This document shows positions 1 to 8,763 of a stretch of 50,818 nucleotides of DNA, piece after piece. Under the pieces are notes generated by a model that was given only the letters and a program-made list of their open reading frames with translations, did no database searches and was not told where the DNA came from. The stretch is from Polynucleobacter sp. Lineage in GTDB: Bacteria; Pseudomonadota; Gammaproteobacteria; Burkholderiales; Burkholderiaceae. Each line of letters begins with the position of its first letter. Positions within the stretch are counted from its first letter, which is position 1. A program made the translations under genes and the position numbers. Location of the stretch: the NCBI GenBank assembly GCA_016462905.1, contig JAEMSI010000011.1, forward strand, positions 1-50,818. The letters are read 5' to 3'.

Positions 1-3
1 GCT

Positions 4-1170
4 CTAATCTAAAAACAGCCCCTGTAAATCATTTAGGTACTGTATTCCCAAAGGGGTAGGTTTAAGTCGACTTGGGTCGCTATCAAGCAAACCCTTAATG
101 GTGGCCAATTGAAGTGGTTTACTAATTTGGCTGAGATGGATGCCTGTTCGTTCAGTAAAACTCGCAGTAGCAACCCCTTGCGATAAACGCAAAACATTGA
201 GCATAAATTCAAAGGGCAAATCCTTTGCTGCAATTTCTTTGGATTCAATCAGCGCATTGCCTTGCTGTTTTATTTTTTGCATATACGTTTCGGGATGTTT
301 CTCACGAACTTGACGGGTAATTTTATTGGCGTAGGAAATTTTTCCGTGAGCTCCCGCACCAATCCCAATGTAATCGCCAAAACGCCAATAATTGAGATTG
401 TGTTTGCAAGCGTGGTTTGATTTGGCATAGGCAGACACTTCATAGCGCTCATAGCCTGCTTCTTGGAGTAGGGCTAAGTTCTGTTCAAACATCACATCGC
501 TTGCATCTTCATCGGGTAGTTTTGGGGGATGACTTGCAAAATAGGTATTCGGCTCTAGGGTAAGGTGATAGAGCGATAGATGGGGTGTATTAAACGACAG
601 CGCAGTGAGTAAATCATTTTTAGCGGATGCAATGCTTTGCTGAGGTAGGGCATACATTAAATCTAAATTGACTGATTTAAAAAAACGCAGTGCAATCTCA
701 ATGGCTGAGCATGCTTCCTTGCCATTATGAATTCGTCCCAAGGCCTTTAATTGCTCGTCTTGAAAACTTTGGATTCCTAAGGAAATCCGATTAACACCGC
801 ATTGGGCAAACTCAGAAAATTTTTGGCTTTCGACTGAGCCGGGATTGGCCTCCATGGTAATTTCAGCATCCGCTTCCAAAGGAAGGAGGGCGCGGATGGA
901 TGATAAGAGTTGATCTAAGCCTTTGGATGACATCAGGCTCGGAGTGCCGCCGCCAATAAAAATCGTGTGTACTTTGCGGCCCCAGACATTCGGAATTTCG
1001 GTTTCGAGGTCGGCAATTAAAGCGGCAATATATTCGACTTCATTAAAGCCGCCCGCTTTCACTTGATGCGAATTAAAGTCGCAATAAGGGCATTTTTTTT
1101 CACACCAAGGAAAATGAATGTAAAGCGATAGCGGTGGTAAGGCTTTTAGACTAATTGAATTGGTGAGCAC
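4..1170 (-). CDS. hemW: Heme chaperone HemW (radical SAM)
   Basis: Radical SAM protein of the HemN/HemW family, 388 aa. HemW binds heme and is thought to deliver it to respiratory enzymes. The [4Fe-4S]/SAM motif CEKKCPYC is at residues 23-30 (C23, C27, C30) and is followed by DFNSH, the form seen in HemW rather than in the true coproporphyrinogen dehydrogenase HemN. GGGTPS follows near residue 74, and the C-terminal third has the HemN_C type of fold. The start is GTG. Its first 20 bases overlap the end of rdgB, so rph-rdgB-hemW is probably one transcript. The stop codon lies at the very edge of the window. The call is firm; the heme-chaperone role is family knowledge. Confidence 0.93.
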   Translation of the reverse strand: MLTNSISLKALPPLSLYIHFPWCEKKCPYCDFNSHQVKAGGFNEVEYIAALIADLETEIPNVWGRKVHTIFIGGGTPSLMSSKGLDQLLSSIRALLPLEADAEITMEANPGSVESQKFSEFAQCGVNRISLGIQSFQDEQLKALGRIHNGKEACSAIEIALRFFKSVNLDLMYALPQQSIASAKNDLLTALSFNTPHLSLYHLTLEPNTYFASHPPKLPDEDASDVMFEQNLALLQEAGYERYEVSAYAKSNHACKHNLNYWRFGDYIGIGAGAHGKISYANKITRQVREKHPETYMQKIKQQGNALIESKEIAAKDLPFEFMLNVLRLSQGVATASFTERTGIHLSQISKPLQLATIKGLLDSDPSRLKPTPLGIQYLNDLQGLFLD

Positions 1171-1759
1171 TTGATCCTTGTAATTGGTGAATCAGTTTCT
1201 GCAAGGCAAGGCCTCGATGGCTAAGGCGATTTTTTTCTGCGGCAGTAAGTTCTGCAGCCGTTTTGCCCAAAGCGGGAATGAAAAAATAGGGGTCATATCC
1301 AAAGCCGCCTGAGCCGCGCGCTTGCTCGAGTATTTCACCATACCATTGGGCTTGAACCACAATCGGCTCGGGGTCTTGGGGGTGGCGCACTAAAACTAGG
1401 GCGCAGACATAATGGGCCGCTCGATTTTTTTCTTTACTTAAGGCAGAAATTAATTGTCGATTATTGTCAGCGTCAGAGCGTTGCGGTCCTGCAAAGTGGG
1501 CTGAGTTCACTCCGGGTGCGCCCTGGAGCGCTGCTACGCATATCCCTGAATCATCAGCGAGAGCGGGAAGTTGTCCGGCTTGACTAGCGTGTCTAGCCTT
1601 GACGAGCGCGTTTTCAATAAAGGTTTGAAAGGGTTCTTCAGGCGATGGGATATGAAGAGCACCCTGAGGAATCACCTCAATCCCCAAGGGTTTTAAGAGC
1701 GCCTGAAATTCATTGATCTTGCCCGTATTGTTTGAGGCAAGAATGATTTTTTGCAACAT
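1151..1759 (-). CDS. rdgB: dITP/XTP pyrophosphatase (RdgB/HAM1)
   Basis: Nucleoside triphosphate pyrophosphatase, 202 aa. It hydrolyses dITP, XTP and ITP to monophosphates and so keeps deaminated purines out of DNA and RNA. The N-terminus reads MLQKIILASNNTGK, with the substrate-binding SNNxGK motif. LADDSGICV near residue 73 carries the catalytic acidic pair, GAPGVNSAHFAG follows, and GSGGFGYDPYF near residue 155 is a family hallmark. Length is normal. It starts 19 bases after rph ends and overlaps hemW by 20 bases, so translational coupling is likely. Confidence 0.95.
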   Translation of the reverse strand: MLQKIILASNNTGKINEFQALLKPLGIEVIPQGALHIPSPEEPFQTFIENALVKARHASQAGQLPALADDSGICVAALQGAPGVNSAHFAGPQRSDADNNRQLISALSKEKNRAAHYVCALVLVRHPQDPEPIVVQAQWYGEILEQARGSGGFGYDPYFFIPALGKTAAELTAAEKNRLSHRGLALQKLIHQLQGSSAHQFN

Positions 1760-1778
1760 GGCTTCGATCGAATTGAAA

Positions 1779-2519
1779 TTAATTGAATGCGGCTTCTTGA
1801 AGTTTGCCTAACTCTTGAATACCTGCTTGGGCTAAATCAAGTAAAGCTTGCAACTCATCGCGCGAAAAAGGCGCTCCTTCAGCAGTGCCTTGTACCTCAA
1901 TTAAACCGCCTTTACCCGTCATCACGACATTCATGTCGGTATCGCAACTCGAGTCTTCGGCGTAATCTAAATCCAAAACAGGTACGCCTTGATAGATTCC
2001 CACTGAGATGGCTGCCACGCTATCAAGAATGGGGTCTTGGCTAATCAATTGATTTTTTAAGAGCTGATTAACGGCATCGCGTGCAGCGATATAAGCGCCT
2101 GTAATCGCTGCGGTTCGTGTGCCGCCATCGGCTTGCAGCACATCGCAATCTAAATGAATGGTGCGTTCACCAAGACGTTTTAAATCAAACACGCTGCGCA
2201 TGGCACGCCCAATCAGACGCTGAATCTCTTGGGTGCGACCAGTTTGTTTGCCGCGCGCTGCTTCACGATCCGAGCGGGTATGGGTAGAGCGAGGCAGCAT
2301 GCCGTATTCGGCAGTAACCCAACCTTCGCCTGAGCCCTTTTTATGGGGTGGGACGCGTTCTAATACGCTGGCAGTACATAACACCTTGGTGTCGCCAAAT
2401 TCCATTAAAACCGAGCCTTCAGCATGTTTCGTAAAGGAGCGGGTAATGCTAATCGGCCTTAATTCATGGGCTTGGCGCTGGCTTGGGCGTTGGCTTGGAG
2501 GGTTTGCTTGGGTTTTCAT
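1779..2519 (-). CDS. rph: Ribonuclease PH
   Basis: Phosphorolytic 3'-5' exoribonuclease that trims tRNA 3' ends. The body starts with [19 protein letters not shown] and continues with the RNase PH core: [26 protein letters not shown], and the phosphate-binding [15 protein letters not shown] chose ATG at 2519 (246 aa), which leaves only a short tail before the conserved LRP. An in-frame ATG at 2531 and TTG at 2552 are possible but give a longer unconserved N-terminus and approach the divergent yicC start. First gene of the rph-rdgB-hemW string. The divergent rph/yicC arrangement is also found in E. coli. Confidence 0.93.
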   Translation of the reverse strand: MKTQANPPSQRPSQRQAHELRPISITRSFTKHAEGSVLMEFGDTKVLCTASVLERVPPHKKGSGEGWVTAEYGMLPRSTHTRSDREAARGKQTGRTQEIQRLIGRAMRSVFDLKRLGERTIHLDCDVLQADGGTRTAAITGAYIAARDAVNQLLKNQLISQDPILDSVAAISVGIYQGVPVLDLDYAEDSSCDTDMNVVMTGKGGLIEVQGTAEGAPFSRDELQALLDLAQAGIQELGKLQEAAFN

Positions 2520-2566
2520 TGAAATATCCATCGAGGTTGTGACAGTTAGCAATTTACAATGCTTTC

Positions 2567-3490
2567 ATGATAGTTAGCATGACTGGCTTTGGCAGCGCCT
2601 CGCAACAGGTCCAATTAGGCTCTGGAGTCTTTGCCGACCTACAGCTGGAATGCCGTGCTGTGAATAGCCGATTTTTGGACTTAAGTTTCCGTTTGCCCGA
2701 TGAGTGTCGTAGTGCTGAGGCGGGTTTACGCGAGATGGTCATGCAAAAGATTGCGCGCGGTAAGGTGGAGTTTAGAGCTGCGTGGCGAGCCCCCAAAGGC
2801 AATCAAGCTAATACCGATGCTTTGAGTTTAAACCCAGCTAGACTTCGCGCCTTGTTATCTTTGCAGGACGAGGTAAGAAAAGAATCGAATTTGGCTGGCG
2901 AATTACGCATTGCCGATATTTTGCGCTGGCCTGGAATGGTGAGTGAACCTCAGGCCGAAGAAGAAGGTTGGAGACTAGCCACCTTGAGTGCAGGACAAGC
3001 CGCCTTCGGGATAATGCTGGCAAGTCGTCAGCGCGAAGGCGAGGCATTAGGCGCTGTTCTGAATACCATCTTGTCAAAAATGAACCAGGTAGTAGAGCAA
3101 CTCGAGCCAAAAATTCCACATTTTGTGAATCAATACCAAGCTAAATTAGTTGCGCGCCTAACCGAAACGATGCAAAGTTATGCCAACAATACCCAAAGCA
3201 CCGTTTCTACCGAATTGATGGAACGAATTCGCCAAGAAGTTATTTTGTATGCGGTGAAGATTGATGTCGCAGAGGAATTTGCCCGCTTAAAGACTCATTT
3301 AAATGCGATTACAGAGGTATTAAACAAGGGTGGCCAGGTGGGCAAACGCCTCGACTTTTTAATGCAGGAATTAAATCGCGAAGCGAATACCTTAGGATCG
3401 AAGTCGGTTGCTGAAGAATCGACTACTGCCGCAGTCGAGTTGAAATTACTCATTGAACAAATGCGCGAACAGGTTCAAAATTTAGAATAA
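2567..3490 (+). CDS. yicC: YicC/YloC family endoribonuclease
   Basis: YicC family protein, 307 aa. E. coli YicC is an endoribonuclease linked to small-RNA turnover. The N-terminus has the family signature SMTGFG at residues 4-9 and ECRAVNSRFLDLSFRLP near residue 28. The C-terminal DUF1732 domain is clear in VAEEFARLKTHL and the final GKRLDFLMQELNREANTLGS. Length is normal (about 290-300). The ATG begins only seven bases after a TACAAT box (2555-2560), which leaves no room for a normal Shine-Dalgarno site on a transcript from that box. Followed by gmk after 30 bases, as in E. coli. Confidence 0.93.
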   Translation: MIVSMTGFGSASQQVQLGSGVFADLQLECRAVNSRFLDLSFRLPDECRSAEAGLREMVMQKIARGKVEFRAAWRAPKGNQANTDALSLNPARLRALLSLQDEVRKESNLAGELRIADILRWPGMVSEPQAEEEGWRLATLSAGQAAFGIMLASRQREGEALGAVLNTILSKMNQVVEQLEPKIPHFVNQYQAKLVARLTETMQSYANNTQSTVSTELMERIRQEVILYAVKIDVAEEFARLKTHLNAITEVLNKGGQVGKRLDFLMQELNREANTLGSKSVAEESTTAAVELKLLIEQMREQVQNLE

Positions 3491-3520
3491 TCTATATTCA
3501 AATCAAATCCATTTATCGCA

Positions 3521-4156
3521 ATGACTTCGAATCACACTCAATATCAGGGCAGCATGTTAATGATCGTCGCTCCTTCGGGCGCTGGAAAATCATCTTTAGT
3601 GAATGCCTTGCTGGAAAAAGATTTTGCCTTGCAATTATCCTTGTCGTGCACAACTCGCGCCCCACGTCCTGGTGAATTAGACGGTCGTGATTATCAATTC
3701 TTATCTAAAGAGGATTTTATAGCGCGGCGTGATGCAGGCGATTTTCTGGAATGGGCTGAAGTGCATGGTAATTTGTACGGAACTTCAAAATCCTGGATCG
3801 AAGCACAAATGACGAAAGGCAGCGATGTACTGTTAGAAATTGATTGGCAGGGTGCACAACAAATTCGGCGTTTGATACCTCAAGCCTTGTGGGTTTTTAT
3901 ATTTCCTCCATCTATCGAAGCTTTAGAAGAGCGTTTACGTAAACGTGGACAAGATGATGAGGCTACGATTCTTCGTCGTCTTGCGGCCGCCCAAATTGAG
4001 TTACATCATGCGCACGAGGCAGATTATTTGGTGATTAATGATTCTTTCGCTCAGGCATTGGCTGATTTACAGCAAATTATTGCCGCTAGTCGTCTTCGTG
4101 CCGCACCCATGATGGCCCGAAACCCTGCCTTGGTTAAACGCTTAGTAAAGGATTAG
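3521..4156 (+). CDS. gmk: Guanylate kinase
   Basis: Catalyses ATP + GMP to ADP + GDP, an essential step in guanine nucleotide supply. 211 aa, normal length. The P-loop APSGAGKS lies at residues 17-24. The GMP-binding segment SCTTRAPRPGELDGRDYQFLS (written here in two parts: SCTTRAPRPGE then LDGRDYQFLS) follows near residue 42, and LLEIDWQGAQQIR is near residue 105. The lid region RLRKRGQDDEATILRRL is intact. It sits just upstream of rpoZ and spoT, so GTP supply, omega subunit and ppGpp metabolism are grouped as in many proteobacteria. Confidence 0.96.
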   Translation: MTSNHTQYQGSMLMIVAPSGAGKSSLVNALLEKDFALQLSLSCTTRAPRPGELDGRDYQFLSKEDFIARRDAGDFLEWAEVHGNLYGTSKSWIEAQMTKGSDVLLEIDWQGAQQIRRLIPQALWVFIFPPSIEALEERLRKRGQDDEATILRRLAAAQIELHHAHEADYLVINDSFAQALADLQQIIAASRLRAAPMMARNPALVKRLVKD

Positions 4157-4290
4157 CCGCGCCTAGAGGTCAGGGGGAGTCGGTATAGGTTTTGGGTGGG
4201 AAGACTGCGAATCAGTTATCCTATCGGTATTGGGCTGGATATTTCATTTCCGAACTATTTTTAGCCTACCCCGTTTTAGTGAGTGAGAGT

Positions 4291-4494
4291 ATGGCACGTA
4301 TTACTGTTGAAGACTGTTTAAAAACAATCCCCAATCGCTTTGAATTGGTTTTGGCTGCGACTTATCGCGCCCGTCAATTAGTTCAGGGACACGCTGCGCG
4401 CGTTGATGCCAAAGACAAGGCAACGGTAGTTGCCTTACGCGAAGTAGCTGCTGGAGTAACCGATCGGGATATGTTGACTAAAGTCCCCCTTTAA
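4291..4494 (+). CDS. rpoZ: RNA polymerase omega subunit
   Basis: Omega subunit, 67 aa, which helps assemble and stabilise RNA polymerase and forms part of a ppGpp-binding site. The protein begins [20 protein letters not shown], the standard start of proteobacterial RpoZ. The reading frame stays open 33 codons upstream to a TTG at 4192, but the conserved start, the usual 67-residue length and a GAGTGAGAG purine stretch directly before ATG 4291 all favour the short form. Fifteen bases separate it from spoT, so the two are surely co-transcribed. Confidence 0.95.
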   Translation: MARITVEDCLKTIPNRFELVLAATYRARQLVQGHAARVDAKDKATVVALREVAAGVTDRDMLTKVPL

Positions 4495-4509
4495 TTTTGA
4501 GGCCCCGCT

Positions 4510-6852
4510 GTGGCTTCGTCATTGACCACATCGGGCAAAGTCGGATCGGGCTCGTCTAAAAAGAGCATTATCCCGAGTTCTAGTCCACTAATTGCTCCCT
4601 CTAGCGGAGTGATCGCCTCTTTGTTGGCTCAATCGAGTCGGCACCTATTTGGCCCAACATCCCAACCTCAATTACCGCCCAAACAACAAGTTGTTTCTAT
4701 TGCTAACTTAACGAGTAAGTTGGGTTATCTAAAAGCAACTGAAATTAAAGATATTAAAAAGGCCTTTCATTTTGCCGACGAGGCTCATTTAGGCCAATAT
4801 CGAAATAGCGGGGAACCTTATATTACCCATCCAGTAGCGGTGGCTGAGTTATGTGCTACTTGGCGTCTTGACGCACCCTCAATCATGGCAGCCTTATTAC
4901 ATGATGTAATTGAAGACACCGGCTGTTCAAAAAATGATTTGGTGGATCATTTTGGAACCAAGGTGGCTGAATTAGTAGAGGGTTTAACTAAACTCGATAA
5001 ATTAGAGTTTCAAAGCCATGCTGAAGCGCAAGCAGAAAGCTTTCGAAAAATGTTTATGGCGATGGCGCGAGATGTTCGTGTGATTTTGGTGAAGTTAGCC
5101 GATCGTACTCATAATATGCACACCTTAGATGCGGTTCCATCCGAAAAAAGACGCCGCGTTGCTTTAGAGACGATTGAAATTTATGCGCCGATTGCGCATC
5201 GTCTTGGTCTTAATTTGGTGTATCGCGATTTACAAGATATTAGTTTCCGTTATTGGATGCCAATGCGTTTTCAGGCGATTGAAAATGCGGTGAAAAAAGC
5301 GCGCGGTAATCGCAAAGAGATGGTGGAGAAGATTTTGCTGGCGGTACGCAGATCATTTGCGCAAGCTGGGATTGATGTAGATTTACAAGGCAGAGAAAAA
5401 ACCTTGTATAGTATTTACAGCAAAATGCGCACCAAGCACCTGAGCTTTTCTCAGGTGCTGGATGTCTATGCATTTCGGGTTACGGTGCATTCAATTGATG
5501 CGTGTTATCGATCCTTGGGAATTTTGCACGCTTTATATAAGCCAATGCCAGGGAAATTTAAGGATTACATTTCAATCCCGAAATTAAATGGCTATCAATC
5601 GCTTCATACCACTCTAGTGGGTCCATCTGGCGTGCCAATTGAATTTCAGATTCGCACTGACGATATGCATGCGGTTGCTGAATCGGGCGTGGCTGCGCAT
5701 TGGGCTTATAAAGAGGGTTCACCTGAATTAAGTGAAGTGCAAAATCGTGCCCATCAATGGTTACAGTCTTTATTGGATATCCAAGACAATAGCGGGAATT
5801 CGCAAGAATTTTTAGAGCACGTTAAGATTGATTTGTTCCCTGATGCAGTTTATGTCTTTACCCCCAATGGACAAATTCGTGGCTTACCCCGTGGCGCTAC
5901 CGCACTTGATTTCGCCTATACGATTCACAGTGATTTGGGTAATAACTGCGTGGCCGTTAAGATCAATAATCTGCAGTTACCTTTGCGTACCGAACTTAAA
6001 AATGGCGATATCGTTGAGGTCATTACTTCTACCTCGTCTCAACCTAATCCTGGATGGCTTGAGTTTGTTAGAACCGGCAAGGCGAGAGCGTCGATTCGAC
6101 ACGCTTTAAAAACCACGTATTACGCAGAAGCCTTGCAATTAGGAGAGCGGTTGTTGGCAAGTGCTTTGCGCCAGCAAGGGGTTGACGCTGGTTTATTAAA
6201 AACCGAGATCTGGGAAAAATTATTGCATTGGACTGGGGATAAAAATCGCGAAGAGGCGTGTGTCAATCTAGCTTTAGGACGGCGCTCTGCACCTGAATTG
6301 GCAATTCGCCTGAAAATCTTACTGGACGAAGAAGGTGGCAACGAGCAGATGCGTTTAGGGTCGGGCGAATGGAGTGTGCTCGATCAGGAGCCACAGCGAC
6401 AAGCAATTATGGTTGACGGTCGCGAAGGGATGTCGGTGAGTTTTCAGTCTTGTTGTCATCCGATACCGGGAGATGACATTATTGGTTATCTGGGCAAGGG
6501 GGTTGGCTTGCAGATTCATACCCAGGATTGCAAAGATGCCATCAAAATGCTTTCTAAGGATAGCGATAAATGGGTTGCGGTTGAATGGAGCCCCGAGGTG
6601 AATCGGGATTTTGAAGTAGATATAACTGTAGATACCCGCCAAGGCAAGGGTGTGTTGGCTCGAGTGGCAAGCAGCATTACTTCGGCAGATTCGAATATTA
6701 TGAATGTGTCGATGGATGATCGCTATAAAGAAGACGCCGTTGCGATTCGATTTAAGTTACAAGTACTGAATCGCATACATCTTTCTAAAGTATTGCGTAG
6801 TCTAAGAATTAATCCCGATGTTCTACGTGTGACGCGTAACAAAAGTCATTGA
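4510..6852 (+). CDS. spoT: Bifunctional (p)ppGpp synthetase/hydrolase (Rel/SpoT type)
   Basis: Makes and degrades the alarmone (p)ppGpp. 780 aa from a GTG start. The HD hydrolase domain is intact: YITHP near residue 100 and the HDxxED motif at H131-D132 and E135-D136. The synthetase domain has GREKTLYSIYSKM and, at 349-352, KFKD ahead of NGYQSLHTT; this basic (R/K)FKD form marks bifunctional enzymes, whereas monofunctional RelA has EFDD. A TGS domain (VYVFTPNGQIRGLPRGATALDF, from about residue 449) and a C-terminal ACT domain (about 705-778) follow. The first 65 residues are a Ser/Pro-rich, probably disordered extension. Its end overlaps convergent greB by 7 bases. Confidence 0.95.
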   Translation: MASSLTTSGKVGSGSSKKSIIPSSSPLIAPSSGVIASLLAQSSRHLFGPTSQPQLPPKQQVVSIANLTSKLGYLKATEIKDIKKAFHFADEAHLGQYRNSGEPYITHPVAVAELCATWRLDAPSIMAALLHDVIEDTGCSKNDLVDHFGTKVAELVEGLTKLDKLEFQSHAEAQAESFRKMFMAMARDVRVILVKLADRTHNMHTLDAVPSEKRRRVALETIEIYAPIAHRLGLNLVYRDLQDISFRYWMPMRFQAIENAVKKARGNRKEMVEKILLAVRRSFAQAGIDVDLQGREKTLYSIYSKMRTKHLSFSQVLDVYAFRVTVHSIDACYRSLGILHALYKPMPGKFKDYISIPKLNGYQSLHTTLVGPSGVPIEFQIRTDDMHAVAESGVAAHWAYKEGSPELSEVQNRAHQWLQSLLDIQDNSGNSQEFLEHVKIDLFPDAVYVFTPNGQIRGLPRGATALDFAYTIHSDLGNNCVAVKINNLQLPLRTELKNGDIVEVITSTSSQPNPGWLEFVRTGKARASIRHALKTTYYAEALQLGERLLASALRQQGVDAGLLKTEIWEKLLHWTGDKNREEACVNLALGRRSAPELAIRLKILLDEEGGNEQMRLGSGEWSVLDQEPQRQAIMVDGREGMSVSFQSCCHPIPGDDIIGYLGKGVGLQIHTQDCKDAIKMLSKDSDKWVAVEWSPEVNRDFEVDITVDTRQGKGVLARVASSITSADSNIMNVSMDDRYKEDAVAIRFKLQVLNRIHLSKVLRSLRINPDVLRVTRNKSH

Positions 6853-7334
6853 TAGTTGACTTCTACAATATCAATTTCTTTTGTGCCGGTGGGGGTTTGA
6901 ATTTTCACACTGTCGCCAACGCGTGATTTGATTAAGGCTTTAGCGATAGGCGATACCCAGCTAACATAGCCTTTTTCTAAATCCACCTCGTCGACTCCCA
7001 CAATCGTGATGGTAGTTTCTTTACCCTGATCATCGCAAAATGTAACGGTCGCACCAAAAAAGATTTGTTCTGAATTAGGTTCGGCTTTCGCTCTGGCAGA
7101 ATTGTCGACTACAAGCGCATGTTCTAGGCGTTGATTTAGAAAACGAATCCGTCGATCAATTTCACGCAAGCGTTTTTTGCCGTAAATATAGTCCCCATTT
7201 TCTGAGCGATCGCCATTGGAGGCGGCCCAATGCACCACTTTGACGATTTCGGGTCTTTCTTTGTCTAAAAGTTGGAGTAATTCGTCTTTGAGGCGCTGGT
7301 GGCCAAGGGGGGTTATGTAGTTCTTTGCTTCCAT
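6846..7334 (-). CDS. greB: Transcription elongation factor GreB
   Basis: GreA/GreB family factor that stimulates RNA cleavage by backtracked RNA polymerase. From ATG 7334 it is 162 aa. The N-terminal coiled coil contains ERPEIVKVVHWAASNGDRSE and NGDYIYGKKRLREIDRRIRF; the tip acidic pair sits in the DRSENGDY loop and the KRLREIDRR stretch is GreB-like rather than GreA-like. The C-terminal FKBP-like domain (VSWVSPIAKALIKSRVGDSV) is complete. An in-frame ATG at 7352 would abut the divergent tRNA-Arg gene; the inner ATG fits the family and has AGG about 13 bases upstream. It overlaps the end of convergent spoT. Confidence 0.93.
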   Translation of the reverse strand: MEAKNYITPLGHQRLKDELLQLLDKERPEIVKVVHWAASNGDRSENGDYIYGKKRLREIDRRIRFLNQRLEHALVVDNSARAKAEPNSEQIFFGATVTFCDDQGKETTITIVGVDEVDLEKGYVSWVSPIAKALIKSRVGDSVKIQTPTGTKEIDIVEVNYQ

Positions 7335-7352
7335 GGCATAATTCTGCCTCAT

Positions 7353-7429
7353 GCGGCTGTAGCTCAGTTGGATAGAGTACTTGGCTACGAACCAAGGGGT
7401 CGTGGGTTCGAATCCTGCCAGCCGCGCCA
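7353..7429 (+). tRNA. tRNA-Arg (ACG)
   Basis: A complete 77-base cloverleaf with encoded CCA. The acceptor stem GCGGCTG pairs with CAGCCGC, followed by discriminator G and CCA. The D-arm is TAGCTCAGTTGGATAGAGTA. The anticodon stem CTTGG/CCAAG closes the loop CTACGAA, so the anticodon is ACG (arginine, CGN codons; A34 is normally deaminated to inosine). The T-arm holds GGTTCGAATCC. It begins only 18 bases upstream of the divergent greB start, so its promoter must lie largely in the beginning of greB. A run of six T (7431-7436) follows directly. Confidence 0.97.
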
Positions 7430-7581
7430 GTTTTTTATTGCCAAATACCTTATTTGGGTCGATTGTATTGTCAATGCCGTTTTAGCACTTTAGACCATCT
7501 GTCTTTCAATGTTGAGAGGTCGTATTGGGATGATTTTCATTGTAAAGACATACAGTTACTTTACGATCTTGGTATTGATGA

Positions 7582-8763
7582 ATGGCAAACTTTAATCCCG
7601 CTATGAATAAGCCAGTGATGGATAAGCAATCGGTTGCTGTTTGGCATACCGAAAATCCGACTTCGGCTAAATTGATTTTATCGGGCAGACTTGATTTATA
7701 TACTTTAGATCAACTCTGGAAGACGATTCGCTCTCAGCAGTCTAAATGGCTAAAACAAGCCAGCTCCAGCCAAAAAAATTTGCAGATTGATGCTGCCAAG
7801 ATTGATTTCTTGGATGGTGTTGGGGTCGCTTTTTTAATTGATGTACAGCATGCCCAAGAAACTGCTGATGGTCTATGTGAGATCGTGTCTTTGGGACAGC
7901 AATATCAAGCCCAGATCGCACGTTTTGCGCCGTTTCAAAAATTATTTACTCGCCAGAATCAAAAAACGGAGACTGACTTGATCACGCGAACTGGTCAGGC
8001 TACCGCTGAGTTTTTTAAAAATAGTAAAGATTTGGTGACCTTTGTGGGTCAGGTTTCTGCTGAGTTAGCTTGGTTTGTGCGCAATCCGCGCCTATTGCGC
8101 TGGAATGACTTTGCCTTGGTGGCGGTTGAGGCGGGGGTTGCTGCAATGCCGATTGTGGGGTTAGTGGCTTTCTTGATTGGGGTAATCTTAAGTTTTCAAT
8201 CCGCTATAGGTTTAGAAAAGTTTGGCGCGATTACTTTTGTCGGCCCACTGGTTTCGCTGGGAATTTTTAGAGAATTAGGCCCGCTGATTACTGCCATTTT
8301 ATTGGCGGGTCGTTCTTCAGCTGCATTTGCTGCCGAGATTGGCACCATGACAGTGAATAATGAGGTTGATGCATTAGTTACTGCCGGTTTAAATCCATTG
8401 CGTTTTTTAGTTTTGCCTCGAGTCATTGCCGGAATTTTAGTGACTCCCATCCTCACCATTTTTGCTGATGTAGTCAGCGTGTTTGCTTCTGGCTTAACGA
8501 TGCTCATTTACGGCGTTCCTTTAATTACTTTTTACGAGGGTTTAAAAAATACGGTTAGTGCTGAAGATGTGTTGTCAGGCTTGGTTAAGGCAACGGTGTA
8601 CGGTTTAGTGGTGGCTAGCGTTGGTTGTTTGCGAGGTATGCAAACCGGTACAGGAGCAGCGGCAGTAGGTAATTCAACCACGCGTGCCGTGGTGAGTAGT
8701 ATTGTGATGATTGTGGTTGTGGACGGTATCTTTGCGTTTATTTCTTTTAAAACAGGTTTTTGA
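7582..8763 (+). CDS. MlaE-family permease with N-terminal STAS domain
   Basis: Inner-membrane permease of an MCE-type ABC lipid transporter, 393 aa. Residues about 17-115 form a STAS domain (strand SAKLILSGRLDL and loop DAAKIDFLDGVGVAFL), which in the classical Mla system is the separate protein MlaB. Residues about 135-393 form the MlaE domain with five or so membrane segments, including ELGPLITAILLAGRSSAAFA and EIGTMTVNNEVDAL. The fusion replaces the two-gene MlaE+MlaB arrangement. The stop overlaps the next gene's start (ATGA). An inverted repeat GTAAAG/CTTTAC (7542-7547 and 7559-7564) lies 18 bases before the start. Substrate is unknown; phospholipid is the family guess. Confidence 0.9.
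   Translation: MANFNPAMNKPVMDKQSVAVWHTENPTSAKLILSGRLDLYTLDQLWKTIRSQQSKWLKQASSSQKNLQIDAAKIDFLDGVGVAFLIDVQHAQETADGLCEIVSLGQQYQAQIARFAPFQKLFTRQNQKTETDLITRTGQATAEFFKNSKDLVTFVGQVSAELAWFVRNPRLLRWNDFALVAVEAGVAAMPIVGLVAFLIGVILSFQSAIGLEKFGAITFVGPLVSLGIFRELGPLITAILLAGRSSAAFAAEIGTMTVNNEVDALVTAGLNPLRFLVLPRVIAGILVTPILTIFADVVSVFASGLTMLIYGVPLITFYEGLKNTVSAEDVLSGLVKATVYGLVVASVGCLRGMQTGTGAAAVGNSTTRAVVSSIVMIVVVDGIFAFISFKTGF

Noticed and set aside
5828..6109. 93-codon frame inside spoT, and similar long out-of-frame runs inside nuoB, nuoD, amidase and mmsA genes
   Set aside because: They lie wholly within well-supported genes in other frames, with no recognisable domains or ribosome-binding sites.
7299..7493. 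Open frame of 64 codons covering the start of greB and the tRNA-Arg gene
   Set aside because: It reads through a perfect tRNA gene and has no protein-like features; it is a shadow frame.
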